Shown here: positions 8,520 to 16,609 of the stretch, piece by piece
Layout of the letters: every line of letters begins with the position of its first letter
How positions within the stretch are numbered: the first letter of the stretch is position 1
Assembly: GCA_012729315.1 (NCBI GenBank)
Contig: JAAYDI010000103.1
Location: 1-64,000, forward strand
From: Planctomycetaceae bacterium
Lineage (GTDB): Bacteria > Planctomycetota > Planctomycetia > Pirellulales > Pirellulaceae
Direction: 5' to 3'
DNA: 64,000 nucleotides
The notes under the pieces: model-generated
Seen by the model: only the letters and a program-made list of their open reading frames with translations
Databases searched by the model: none
Told to the model about the DNA's origin: nothing
Position numbers and translations under genes: made by a program

Positions 8520-9374
8520 ATGAAGATCCAGACACCAGATCAGATTGGCGTATGCAGTTGGTCGCTCCAGGCCACCGGCCCGCAGGATCTGGCGGACAAG
8601 GTGCGCGCCCTGGGCCTGAAGAAGGTGCAGCTGGGGCTCACGCCACACCGCGACGACCCGGGCACATGGGAGGGCGTGCAGGAGATCTTGAACAAAGCGG
8701 GGATCTCGATCGTCTCCGGCATGTTTTCGACCGTGGGGGAAGACTACACCACGCCCGAGACCATCCGCCAGACGGGCGGCATCGTGCCCGATGAGCACTG
8801 GGAAGAGAACCAGAAGATTGCCTCAGAGGCCGCCGCGCTGGCCCGCCAGATGGGCCTTCGACTGGTGAGCACCCACGCCGGATTCCTGCCCCACGAGCGC
8901 AGCGACCCCGCTTTCGACAAGCTGACCGAACGCATGGTCGCGCTCGCCCAGATCTACGACCGCATCGGCAGTTCGCTGCTGCTGGAGACCGGCCAGGAAT
9001 CGGCCGATACGCTCCTGGCATTCCTGAACGAGCTGGCCGGTCGCGACGTCCGCAACGTGACCGTCAACTTCGATCCGGCCAACATGCTCCTGTACGATAT
9101 GGACGAGCCGATCGAGGCGCTCGGAAAGCTCGTGCCCCATGTGCAGCAGGTGCACGTCAAGGACGCCCGGCGGACCCGCGTCAAGGGAGCCTGGGGCGAA
9201 GAAGTGGTTGTCGGGACGGGCCAGGTGGACTGGGTGGCCTTTGTGCGGACGCTGGCGGAAGCGAACTACGAAGGTGACTACATCTTCGAACGCGAAGCGG
9301 GCAACGACCGGGTCGGCGACATTCAGAAGGGCATTCGGGCGCTGCAGTCCGCCATGCAGCAGGTCGGACCGTAG
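8520..9374 (+). CDS. Sugar phosphate isomerase/epimerase-like TIM-barrel protein
   Basis: 284 residues, xylose-isomerase-like TIM barrel (AP endonuclease 2 superfamily). Seen: IGVCSWSLQA at the first strand, LVSTHAGFLP, the metal-site strands LLLETGQES and VNFDPANMLLYDMDEP, the conserved VQQVHVKDAR, and a C-terminal YIFEREAGNDR. These are the usual divalent-metal positions (Glu, Asp, His, Glu). No signal peptide, so cytoplasmic. ATG start with AAGGAGA 9 bases upstream. Substrate cannot be read from sequence; members act on keto-sugars, inositol derivatives or hydroxypyruvate. Confidence 0.9.
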   Translation: MKIQTPDQIGVCSWSLQATGPQDLADKVRALGLKKVQLGLTPHRDDPGTWEGVQEILNKAGISIVSGMFSTVGEDYTTPETIRQTGGIVPDEHWEENQKIASEAAALARQMGLRLVSTHAGFLPHERSDPAFDKLTERMVALAQIYDRIGSSLLLETGQESADTLLAFLNELAGRDVRNVTVNFDPANMLLYDMDEPIEALGKLVPHVQQVHVKDARRTRVKGAWGEEVVVGTGQVDWVAFVRTLAEANYEGDYIFEREAGNDRVGDIQKGIRALQSAMQQVGP

Positions 9375-9404
9375 CGGCGCCGTCACGGAACGCGCAGCGA
9401 GGAT

Positions 9405-9440
9405 CTTGCCCTCTGCCTCCCGCGGGGAGGCAGAGGCAAG
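9405..9440. terminator. Bidirectional hairpin between convergent genes
   Basis: Sixteen-base-pair stem with one bulged C and a 3-base loop, in the 93-base gap between convergent genes. It could stop transcription from both sides. No T-run, but the stem is very stable. Confidence 0.75.
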
Positions 9441-9467
9441 ACCAGCTCCGGCTGACTGCTCAGTGCG

Positions 9468-10193
9468 TCAGGAGTCGCGCCGGGCTTTGAAGGGGAAGCT
9501 GCCGGTGTCTTCGCGCAGTCGATACTCGGCGTTGCCCTGCACGGTATCGCCGGTCACGGTGCCGCGGAACCTGACGTCGACATGCCTCCCTTCCGGCGAC
9601 TCGCCGCTTAACTGCATCTCGACACGGTCGGCCTGGATCGTCAGGGAGCGCGCCGGCAGTTCATGGTCGCCGTCGCTGTACCAGGCATAAAACCGGTTGT
9701 CCTTGCCGACGACCGTGACGGTCGCGTCGTACTGCTCGTTTTCCGGCGTGACGAAAGTGAGTTTCCACTTCATGGCCTCGTCGAATTCCGACAGCGCCAA
9801 TCGCCGGCCGTCGAACTTCCAGCTTCCGGTGTCTCCGCCGTCTCTGGCCCGATACGTAGCGGTGCCCGTGCACTGATCAGGGCTCTTGAGCCAGGCCTCG
9901 CAGGTGACTGTGATATCCGGCCGTTCCGGCGGGACGATGGAACCCACCAGTCTGTCCCCCTGCAGCCGCACATCCTTGAACGGTTTGAGTTCCCCTTTGA
10001 CGACGTACCACGCCATGTACTGTGCGTACTGGCGGCCGACGACCACGACGGGCTTGCGTTGCGCGCCGTCGGGGGTGGTGCACTGGAGCTGCCACACGCC
10101 GAGAATCTGCTGGTCAACATCGTTCGCCCGCGCCGCTCCCACGGCGGGCAGCGCAAGACAGCCAACTGCGATCATCATGACAAGACGTTTCAT
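9468..10193 (-). CDS. Secreted hypothetical protein, lipocalin-like beta-rich
   Basis: 241 residues. A clear Sec signal peptide (MKRLVMMIAVGCLALPAV, cleavage likely near AARA-ND) is followed by a beta-rich protein with no membrane segment. The mature part seems to hold two similar halves, each with a G-D-x-V/L...G pattern and an aromatic YAWYS/YMAWYV strand (residues about 30-130 and 130-241), suggesting an internally duplicated barrel. Lies 72 bases after the putative anti-sigma gene on the same strand, so probably the third gene of the sigma operon and possibly a target or signal component. I do not recognise a specific family. Confidence 0.7.
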   Translation of the reverse strand: MKRLVMMIAVGCLALPAVGAARANDVDQQILGVWQLQCTTPDGAQRKPVVVVGRQYAQYMAWYVVKGELKPFKDVRLQGDRLVGSIVPPERPDITVTCEAWLKSPDQCTGTATYRARDGGDTGSWKFDGRRLALSEFDEAMKWKLTFVTPENEQYDATVTVVGKDNRFYAWYSDGDHELPARSLTIQADRVEMQLSGESPEGRHVDVRFRGTVTGDTVQGNAEYRLREDTGSFPFKARRDS

Positions 10194-10265
10194 TGAGCAC
10201 TTCTCCTGATTGTGTAGACACGGAACATGAAACTCGAGTACAGGGTCGGGGCACCGTCAACGTCC

Positions 10266-11252
10266 CTATGGTACATGTTGTACTGCAGGCACGCCCTGGC
10301 AGTGCGCCGGATAGTCATACCACTGATCCGCGACCAGTTCCGCGGGCAGCAGTTCCAGTACGAGGGTGTTGTCGGGCGCCCAGCTGAGTTCGGCGCGCTG
10401 GATGATCCGGGATGCGTGGTCTGACCACAGCCGAATGATGGCCGGCAGATCGGCCCGGGCGCTGCGGCGCTGGCCCTGCAGCAAGTCCGCGACGCGCGGA
10501 CCGAACTGCACGCGGCTGACGGTCACGTCGTAATCGTGCTGCATCAGTTCAGCGACCGATGCCAGCTGCATCAAGGGGATGTGCCGCGACTCGAGCGACA
10601 GCTGCTGCACGAAGCGGAGCCCCACTTCATCCTGGGTCGCGCGGGCATCGATCCATTGGAAATCGTGAGACAGGAACACCTCCTGAGGCGGAACCACCAC
10701 CCAGAACTGATCGGCGTTTCGACCCAGCACCGCCTGATCGCAGACGATGACGAGTCCCGTGCGGCCGCGCAGGTACAGCCGGCCGGCAGGCTCGCCACCC
10801 GCCTCGCCCGCTGCTTGCACCCGCCGAAACGAATACACCCGGTCAGTCGCTTCGGCAGAGACCTCGTTGACGGCCGTCAGCACGTCGTCGGCCAGCGACT
10901 GCCGTGCAAACTGGATCCACGACCCCAGCACGACCACCAGGAGCACGGCGGCGGCGGTCAGCAGTGGCGCCCAGCGCAGCACGCGGGCGCGCGCCGGCAC
11001 CGTGGCTGCCGGCTCGTCCAACGCCTGCATCACCCGGCGTATCCGCCGCTCCCGCACGCGCGCGGCGTCGTGCGACATGTTCGACAGCAACGCATCGACC
11101 AGCAGCAGATCGGCAAGATACCGCTGCGTCACCTCTCCATGCTCTGACGGCGGGGACGCCGCTCCGGCTGCCGGCGTGCCGTCGTCGTGACCGTCGATCC
11201 AGGCGCCGGCTAAACGCAGCACATCTTCTTTCCAGGAGGGATCAGGGGTCAT
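10266..11252 (-). CDS. Single-pass membrane protein, putative anti-sigma factor
   Basis: 328 residues. The N-terminal about 90 residues are cytoplasmic-looking, helical and charged (RVRERRIRRVMQAL). One membrane helix follows at about 93-114 (WAPLLTAAAVLLVVVLGSW), then a periplasmic domain of about 210 residues. Its ATG overlaps the sigma-factor stop by 4 bases, the arrangement typical of sigma/anti-sigma pairs. No zinc-binding HxxxCxxC motif is present, so it is not a classic ZAS protein. The extracellular part (SFRRVQAAGEAGG..., LELLPAEL) has a lipoprotein-carrier-like feel, but I cannot name a domain. Role inferred from topology and coupling. Confidence 0.65.
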   Translation of the reverse strand: MTPDPSWKEDVLRLAGAWIDGHDDGTPAAGAASPPSEHGEVTQRYLADLLLVDALLSNMSHDAARVRERRIRRVMQALDEPAATVPARARVLRWAPLLTAAAVLLVVVLGSWIQFARQSLADDVLTAVNEVSAEATDRVYSFRRVQAAGEAGGEPAGRLYLRGRTGLVIVCDQAVLGRNADQFWVVVPPQEVFLSHDFQWIDARATQDEVGLRFVQQLSLESRHIPLMQLASVAELMQHDYDVTVSRVQFGPRVADLLQGQRRSARADLPAIIRLWSDHASRIIQRAELSWAPDNTLVLELLPAELVADQWYDYPAHCQGVPAVQHVP

Positions 11253-11788
11253 GGCTGATCAACCGGTGAACTGAGAGGCGCGAGTTTGCGTTCCATGCAG
11301 TCCAGAACCAGTGCCCGGGCGCGCTGCAGCCGCTTCTTGGCGGCCGCGATGCTCAGCCGGAGCGTATGGGCCAGCTGGGCGACCGCCTGTTCCTGAAAGT
11401 ACCGCAGCGTGACGACGGCGTGGTAATGCTCGGGCAGCGCCTGCACACAGCCCCGCAGCATCTCCAGCTTGTCCCGCCAGGTGTCGCCCGGATGATGGCC
11501 CAGCTGGGCCAGGCGGGCCTCGAGTCGATCCAGGATCGCCGGTGTATAGCGGCGCGCGCGCGCCTGGCGGTAGTGTGCCTGAAGCAGTTTTCTGGCAATG
11601 CCGCGCAACCAGGGCCCGAACGGTCGGGTATGGTCGAAATCGTCCAGCCGCCGCCACGCGACAACCATCGTTTCCTGAAACAGGTCATCAACGTCCGAGA
11701 CGTTGCCCAACGCCGACCGCAGATAGACAGTCAACATGTCGGCATGTTCGCGGACCAGCGTCTCAAACAGCTTCTTCGCATGAGACAT
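11249..11788 (-). CDS. ECF-family RNA polymerase sigma factor
   Basis: 179 residues. Region 2 is clear (VDDLFQETMVVAWRRLDDF, then PFGPWLRGIARKLL), and region 4 follows (ALPEHYHAVVTLRYFQEQ, VAQLAHTLRLSIAAAKKRLQ). Length and lack of regions 1 and 3 fit an extracytoplasmic-function sigma factor. GAGGAG lies 8 bases before the ATG. The overlapping downstream membrane gene is likely its anti-sigma factor. Planctomycetes have many such factors, so the regulon cannot be guessed; the co-oriented secreted protein is a candidate target. Confidence 0.95.
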   Translation of the reverse strand: MSHAKKLFETLVREHADMLTVYLRSALGNVSDVDDLFQETMVVAWRRLDDFDHTRPFGPWLRGIARKLLQAHYRQARARRYTPAILDRLEARLAQLGHHPGDTWRDKLEMLRGCVQALPEHYHAVVTLRYFQEQAVAQLAHTLRLSIAAAKKRLQRARALVLDCMERKLAPLSSPVDQP

Positions 11789-12021
11789 GCGTAACTCCTC
11801 TAACTACCGAATATTGTCGCCGGAGTCGCGGCGGTGACACAATTTCCCGCAGAATCCGCCACTTTTCCCGGGATCCGGCCTCGGCACGCCCCCACCACGG
11901 GCTGTCATGCCCGGCCGGCGGACCGGCTCAAACGGTGGTGTTCATACTATAGTCCCGGATGGTCAGAGGATAAGATGTGATTGAACTACGTCATGGACAC
12001 TCTGGATGCGGGAGCACCATC

Positions 12022-13701
12022 ATGAAGACCACACGCCGCGCCTTTCTCGCGACAGCCGCCGGTGTCGGCGGTTCTGTAGCGCTCGGTACCGCCGGTTTGA
12101 CGCAGGAGGTGGTCGACGCGGCTGCTCCGCCGGTGCGGGTCATGACCTATCACGGGCTGCGCCCGACCGACCCGGGTGGGCGGCTGGGGCTGCGCAATCC
12201 GGAGCGGGGCTGGCGTATCGAAACGATAATCGCCGAGCCGGCGCGGAAGACGTTCGGTCCCGCGCACCACCTGGTTGGAAGAGTCTCGCCGCTCTACCAG
12301 GAAGACTGGTGGATCCTGGATGCGGAACGTTTCGCGCCCTTTGGACTCACGCTGGTGCAGGCCTACTGTTATCTGACCGAATTCGCCGCCAGCCCGATCT
12401 CTGACGACAAGTTGCAGCGACTGCAGGCGAGTCTCGACAATCTGCGTCAGCGCGGTCTCAAGGCGGTACTCCGCTTTGCGTACGAGCGCCAGATGGGACT
12501 CAAGGAAGGGCCGACCCTGGACTGGGTGTTGCGGCACATCGACCAGCTCGAGCCACTGGTGCGCCGCAACGTCGACGTGATCTACGTGCTCCAGGCGGGA
12601 TTCATCGGTGCCTGGGGGGAATGGCACAACGCGGCCAAGATCGCGCCGGACGACTACGCTGCGCGGGCGGCCATCGTCAAACGCCTGCTGGAGGCCTTGC
12701 CGGAAGAGCGGATGCTGCAGGTGCGGGTCCCCAGGTACAAGCGGCTGGTCCTGCAGCAGCCGGCACTGGCCGCCTGGGGCGAAGTGACCGCCGACAACGC
12801 CTTCACCTCCACTCCGCCGGCCCGCATCGGGTTCCACAACGACGGCTTCCTCGCAGGACCGTCCGACGGTGGTACCTGGCCGGAAGAGCCGCACTTCGGA
12901 CAACCGGGCAATCCGGAATTCGATTACATGACGCGCGAGAGCTCGTTCGTGGCGGTGGATGGTGAACTGTTCTGGGGCGACCAGGGTTTCGACGGTGTGG
13001 CGGCGCGTGGCGCAGGGGTCGATGGGCTCAACGCCGCGGTCCGCATGCGCCTGCATCATTACAGCAGCTTCAGTCTGGCGCACAGCTACTCGGAACGGGA
13101 AGGGAAGCCCTACTCCATTGACTATTGGCTGCAGACGCCGGTCAAGGCGGACGCGCTGCAGCAGGCGGCGATGCCGCTGTCCGACGGCTGGTTCGCAGAT
13201 GGACTCGGGCAGCCGGCGGCCCGGAGCCAGTTTGAGTATATCCAGGACCATCTGGGATACCGGCTCGAACTGCAGAAGTCCACCATTCCGGCGCAGGTGA
13301 AGGGAGGCGTGGAATTCACGGTGGAGGTGGAACTCATCAACCGGGGCTTCTCCACGCTGCACAATCGCCGTCCCGTCTGCCTGACACTCATCGATCAAGC
13401 GGGACACGTGACGGAACTGGCGGTCACTGCCGCCGATCCGCGACAGTGGCAACCTTTCCGTCCGGGTGACGCCGAGTACACGCCGCTGGTCCACAAGATC
13501 ACCTGGACCGGGACGCTGCCGGCCCAGGTGGCACCGGGCTGGCAGCAGATTGGTTTGTGGCTACCCGACGCCGCGGAGTCGTTGCGCGGTGATGCGCGTT
13601 TTGCCGTCCGGGTGGCCAATCGCGACGTTCCCTGGTGGACGGGCCCGCGCGGCGAGTACGGCATCAACCTGCTGGGGATCATCGAAATTGCGGCCAGCTG
13701 A
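12022..13701 (+). CDS. Tat-exported DUF4874/DUF4832 protein
   Basis: 559 residues. Starts with a twin-arginine signal (TTRRAFLATAAGVGGSVALG), so it is probably exported folded. The N-terminal part (about 40-260) looks like DUF4874, a TIM-barrel-like domain seen near glycan enzymes (LRNPERGWRIE, LKAVLRFAYER, GAWGEWHN). The C-terminal part (about 270-559) looks like DUF4832 with a beta-sandwich end. GGGAG at 12010-12014 lies 7 bases before the ATG at 12022; upstream in-frame GTG at 11977 lacks a site. Probably acts on polysaccharide outside the cytoplasm, but no catalytic residues are proven. Convergent with the radical SAM gene. Confidence 0.8.
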   Translation: MKTTRRAFLATAAGVGGSVALGTAGLTQEVVDAAAPPVRVMTYHGLRPTDPGGRLGLRNPERGWRIETIIAEPARKTFGPAHHLVGRVSPLYQEDWWILDAERFAPFGLTLVQAYCYLTEFAASPISDDKLQRLQASLDNLRQRGLKAVLRFAYERQMGLKEGPTLDWVLRHIDQLEPLVRRNVDVIYVLQAGFIGAWGEWHNAAKIAPDDYAARAAIVKRLLEALPEERMLQVRVPRYKRLVLQQPALAAWGEVTADNAFTSTPPARIGFHNDGFLAGPSDGGTWPEEPHFGQPGNPEFDYMTRESSFVAVDGELFWGDQGFDGVAARGAGVDGLNAAVRMRLHHYSSFSLAHSYSEREGKPYSIDYWLQTPVKADALQQAAMPLSDGWFADGLGQPAARSQFEYIQDHLGYRLELQKSTIPAQVKGGVEFTVEVELINRGFSTLHNRRPVCLTLIDQAGHVTELAVTAADPRQWQPFRPGDAEYTPLVHKITWTGTLPAQVAPGWQQIGLWLPDAAESLRGDARFAVRVANRDVPWWTGPRGEYGINLLGIIEIAAS

Positions 13702-13770
13702 TGCGCTGGTCCGCACAGTCCAGGCAGGCCCGGATGGCTGGTGGATGCTGCCCGGCCGGACGCCGTATGG

Positions 13771-14856
13771 CTACACGGATGCTGGAGGTTCGTAGGCGCA
13801 GTCAGGTTCGGACGCCAGCGGATCGCCGGAGACCGCGTAGGCCCGTGCGCGGCTGCCGCCGCAGACGTAGCGGAACTTGCACACGCCGCACTTGCCGTGG
13901 AACTGGTCCGGATCGCGCAGCGCGCGGAACGAAGGGTGGTTCTGGTAGGTGTCGACCACATTCGCATCAGGAAACCGGCCGCACAGCAGCGGCATGAAGC
14001 CGGCGGGAAAGATTTCGCCGCGGTGTCCGACGAACATGACGCCCTTGCCATCGCAGACCCCCAGTGGTGCGCGATGACCGCGGTGCCGGCCCTCATCGGC
14101 CGACCCTTGCGGGCCGGCCAGCGGATCCCCGCCCTGCTGCATGACGAACCGCCGGTAGTGCGGGGCTTCGGTGGTCTTGACGCTATAGGGCTGCACCTGC
14201 GCGTGATGCCACAGCTTTTCGAACACCTCCTCCATTTCCTGCGCAGATACACGCTGCTCTTCCACACCGCGCCCGACCGGGATGAGGAAGAAGGTGGCCC
14301 ACATGGCGATCCCCTGGCCGGCCAGCAGCTCCGCCATCTGGTCGATCTGCCGGAAGTTGCGGCGGGTGATCGTGGTGTTTATCTGCACGGGCAGGCCGAG
14401 CTCGCGGGCGTTCTGCAGCATGATCAGCGTTCGCTCGAAGCTGCCTTCCCAGCCGCGAAACGCATCGTGGGTCCGCGCGTCCACGCCGTCGAGGCTGATG
14501 CCCAGCCGTTGGATGCCCGCGTCGCGCGCCCGGGCAAACGCCTCACGTGTGGCCAGCGGCGTTGCCGAAGGGGTGAGGGCCAGCTGCAACCCCTTGCCCG
14601 CCGCGTAGCGAATCAACTCGAACAGGTCCGCACGTTTGAGCGGATCGCCGCCGGTCATGACCAACACCGGAACCTTCGGAAAGGTCGTGATCTGGTCGAT
14701 CAGCGCCAACGACTGTGCGTGATTCAGCTCCAGCGGATCGGCCGCCTCCTGGGCCGAGGCGCGGCAGTGCTTGCAGATCAGATCGCACGCCTGCGTCACC
14801 TCGTAATAGAACATCAGGGGACTGTGCGAGAAATCGTCTTCAGTATAGTGCATCAT
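13771..14856 (-). CDS. Radical SAM/SPASM protein, AhbC/AhbD- or TIGR04053-like
   Basis: 361 residues. The radical SAM cluster motif is CDLICKHC (CxxxCxxC, residues about 24-31), followed by MTGGDPL and LGISLDGVDA. The C-terminal SPASM region has CGVCKFRYVCGG and a final cysteine in EPDCAYEP, for a second Fe-S cluster. It resembles proteins near the haem-synthesis enzymes AhbC/AhbD and the TIGR04053 group. Its ATG overlaps the hemG stop by 4 bases, so the two are translationally coupled, and a tetrapyrrole substrate is a reasonable inference. It could equally modify a peptide, since SPASM proteins often do, but no small precursor peptide gene is seen next to it. Confidence 0.88.
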   Translation of the reverse strand: MMHYTEDDFSHSPLMFYYEVTQACDLICKHCRASAQEAADPLELNHAQSLALIDQITTFPKVPVLVMTGGDPLKRADLFELIRYAAGKGLQLALTPSATPLATREAFARARDAGIQRLGISLDGVDARTHDAFRGWEGSFERTLIMLQNARELGLPVQINTTITRRNFRQIDQMAELLAGQGIAMWATFFLIPVGRGVEEQRVSAQEMEEVFEKLWHHAQVQPYSVKTTEAPHYRRFVMQQGGDPLAGPQGSADEGRHRGHRAPLGVCDGKGVMFVGHRGEIFPAGFMPLLCGRFPDANVVDTYQNHPSFRALRDPDQFHGKCGVCKFRYVCGGSRARAYAVSGDPLASEPDCAYEPPASV

Positions 14857-16295
14857 TTGTTCGCGCCGTTTTGCAGGTAGTCCACCACTCGCTGTGCTGC
14901 CTTCTCGCCGCCGTGAATGCAGACCGGCACGCCCACGCCTTCATACGCGTTCCCGGTCAGGAACAGGCCGCGGATCGCCGCTGCCCGCTCGTGAATCGTT
15001 GCCACACGCTCGCCATGCCCGACATAGTACTGCGGCATCGACGCCGGGAGTCGGGCGAGACGATGGAGGAGCGGCTCGCCACGGATGCCCAGCAACTGAG
15101 CCATCTCGCGGTGGGCGATGCTCAGCAACCGGTCATCAGGCAGTTCGAGCAGTTCCTCTTGCAGGGCACCACCGATGAAGACACGCAGCAGCACGTGCCC
15201 GTCCGGAGCACGGCCCGGGTATTTTACGCTGGCAAAGCTGCCCGAGATAATCTCCCGCTGTTCTACTGCCGGCACCACGAATCCAAAACCGTCCATCGGA
15301 TGAGACACCTGGTCGCGCTGGTACGCCAGGGACACAATACAGCAGCTCGAATGGTGGATCTGGGACACCTGGTCAGACAGGATGCCGTCAAGCGGCTGAA
15401 TCAACTCCGCGGTCGCCTTGGCGGGTGTCGCCAGCACAACCGCGTCGAACGCCGGGAGAGGCGGGTGGCGGCCTTCAAGTTCCAGCGTCCAGACGCCGTT
15501 CTGCTGCATTATGCGGCGGACGCCGGCCCCCAGCCGAATCGTGCCGGCCGGCAGGCGGTCGGCCACGGCCTGTACCAGGCTGAACATGCCGCGCCGCGGC
15601 GCCACGAACATGCTGTACCGTCCGCCGCTGGAGTTGCGGTCCGCTGAGGTACGCCTCCCCACCTGACGCATGATCGCTCGGATCAGACTGCCGTGCCCCT
15701 GCTCCATCTCGCGGAACCGGGGCATGGTCGCTTGCAGGCTCAGCAGGCGGGGATCGCCAGTGTAGATGCCGCCGATGAGCGGCTGTACGAGCCGGTCATA
15801 GGTTTCCTGGCCAAAGCGTCGCGTGACGAACGCCGCGAGGCTCTCGTCCCCCTCTTCCCGCCGCGGTGGCACGAAGAACTCGGCCGCCATACGCAGCTTG
15901 CCCCACGGGCTCAGAATGGGCGTCGTCACCACCGGCCACATGCGGCTGGGCGCCATGATGATGAACCCCTGCGGGATCCTGTGCAGCCGGCCCCTGCGCA
16001 CGACGAAGGCACCACGATGCTGATCGTCCGTTTCCAGCAACTGATCGGCAAAGCCAATGCGGCGGCAGAGCGCGATGCCCCACGGCACGTTGGTAATGAA
16101 ATTGTCGGGCCCCCATTCGAAGAGAAAACCGTCCTGCTCGGCGGTCTGCAGCACCCCACCCACGCGGTCGGCGCGGTCCACCAGCGTGACGGACAGTTGA
16201 GGCGCAAGCTCGGCGAGTCGATGAGCCGTGGCCAGGCCGGAAATGCCTCCACCAATGACCGCCACACGTGGGGCGGAAGTTGTCGGGTTATTCAT
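14853..16295 (-). CDS. hemG: Protoporphyrinogen/coproporphyrinogen oxidase (HemG/HemY type)
   Basis: 480 residues. FAD-dependent enzyme that oxidises protoporphyrinogen IX or coproporphyrinogen III in haem synthesis. The Rossmann motif VIGGGISGLATAHRLAE is near residue 12; DRVGGVLQT, EWGPDNFITN, LIGGIYTGDP and the C-terminal GNAYEGVGVPVCIHGG complete the family signature. Start at the ATG at 16295 (MNNPTTSAPRVAVIGGG), which leaves the usual short N-terminus; upstream in-frame codons encode no family sequence. Coupled to the radical SAM gene downstream. Whether it feeds a protoporphyrin- or coproporphyrin-dependent route cannot be told from sequence. Confidence 0.93.
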   Translation of the reverse strand: MNNPTTSAPRVAVIGGGISGLATAHRLAELAPQLSVTLVDRADRVGGVLQTAEQDGFLFEWGPDNFITNVPWGIALCRRIGFADQLLETDDQHRGAFVVRRGRLHRIPQGFIIMAPSRMWPVVTTPILSPWGKLRMAAEFFVPPRREEGDESLAAFVTRRFGQETYDRLVQPLIGGIYTGDPRLLSLQATMPRFREMEQGHGSLIRAIMRQVGRRTSADRNSSGGRYSMFVAPRRGMFSLVQAVADRLPAGTIRLGAGVRRIMQQNGVWTLELEGRHPPLPAFDAVVLATPAKATAELIQPLDGILSDQVSQIHHSSCCIVSLAYQRDQVSHPMDGFGFVVPAVEQREIISGSFASVKYPGRAPDGHVLLRVFIGGALQEELLELPDDRLLSIAHREMAQLLGIRGEPLLHRLARLPASMPQYYVGHGERVATIHERAAAIRGLFLTGNAYEGVGVPVCIHGGEKAAQRVVDYLQNGANK

Positions 16296-16599
16296 AGGAC
16301 GGTTTGCTTGCTCATACGGGGACGGCCATCGGCCAGGCACACCCGGGGTTAGCCGGTCCGGACAATGGGCCGGGGAAATGCGATCTGAAAAGACACTGAG
16401 TTGCCACCGCAGCCATCTGACGCATTGCGGCAGGGGGCGCTTCAGCGGCACGGAAACCGCCTGTCAGTTTAGCAGACGATCGCCGTTTGGCGCAGGGTAT
16501 CGGCGCTGTCGCCGACCGACCGACCGGCCGCTGCGGGCGGATCCAGGGAGCGCCCTCTGCTGTACCGGCGCCCCATGTCAGGGCAAAGTCAGCGCAAAG
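16296..16599. other. Intergenic region upstream of hemG
   Basis: 304 bases between the hemG start and the end of the HEAT/PmoA gene. No gene, RNA or hairpin is recognised. An 11-bp tandem repeat begins at its right end (16584). The hemG promoter should lie here. Confidence 0.5.
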
Positions 16600-16609
16600 T
16601 CAGCGCAAA
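16584..16609. repeat. 11-bp tandem repeat overlapping a stop codon
   Basis: Two perfect 11-bp units (CAAAGTCAGCG) plus 4 bases of a third. The stop codon of the leftward HEAT/PmoA gene lies inside the repeat, so the duplication happened exactly at the gene end. Confidence 0.9.
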
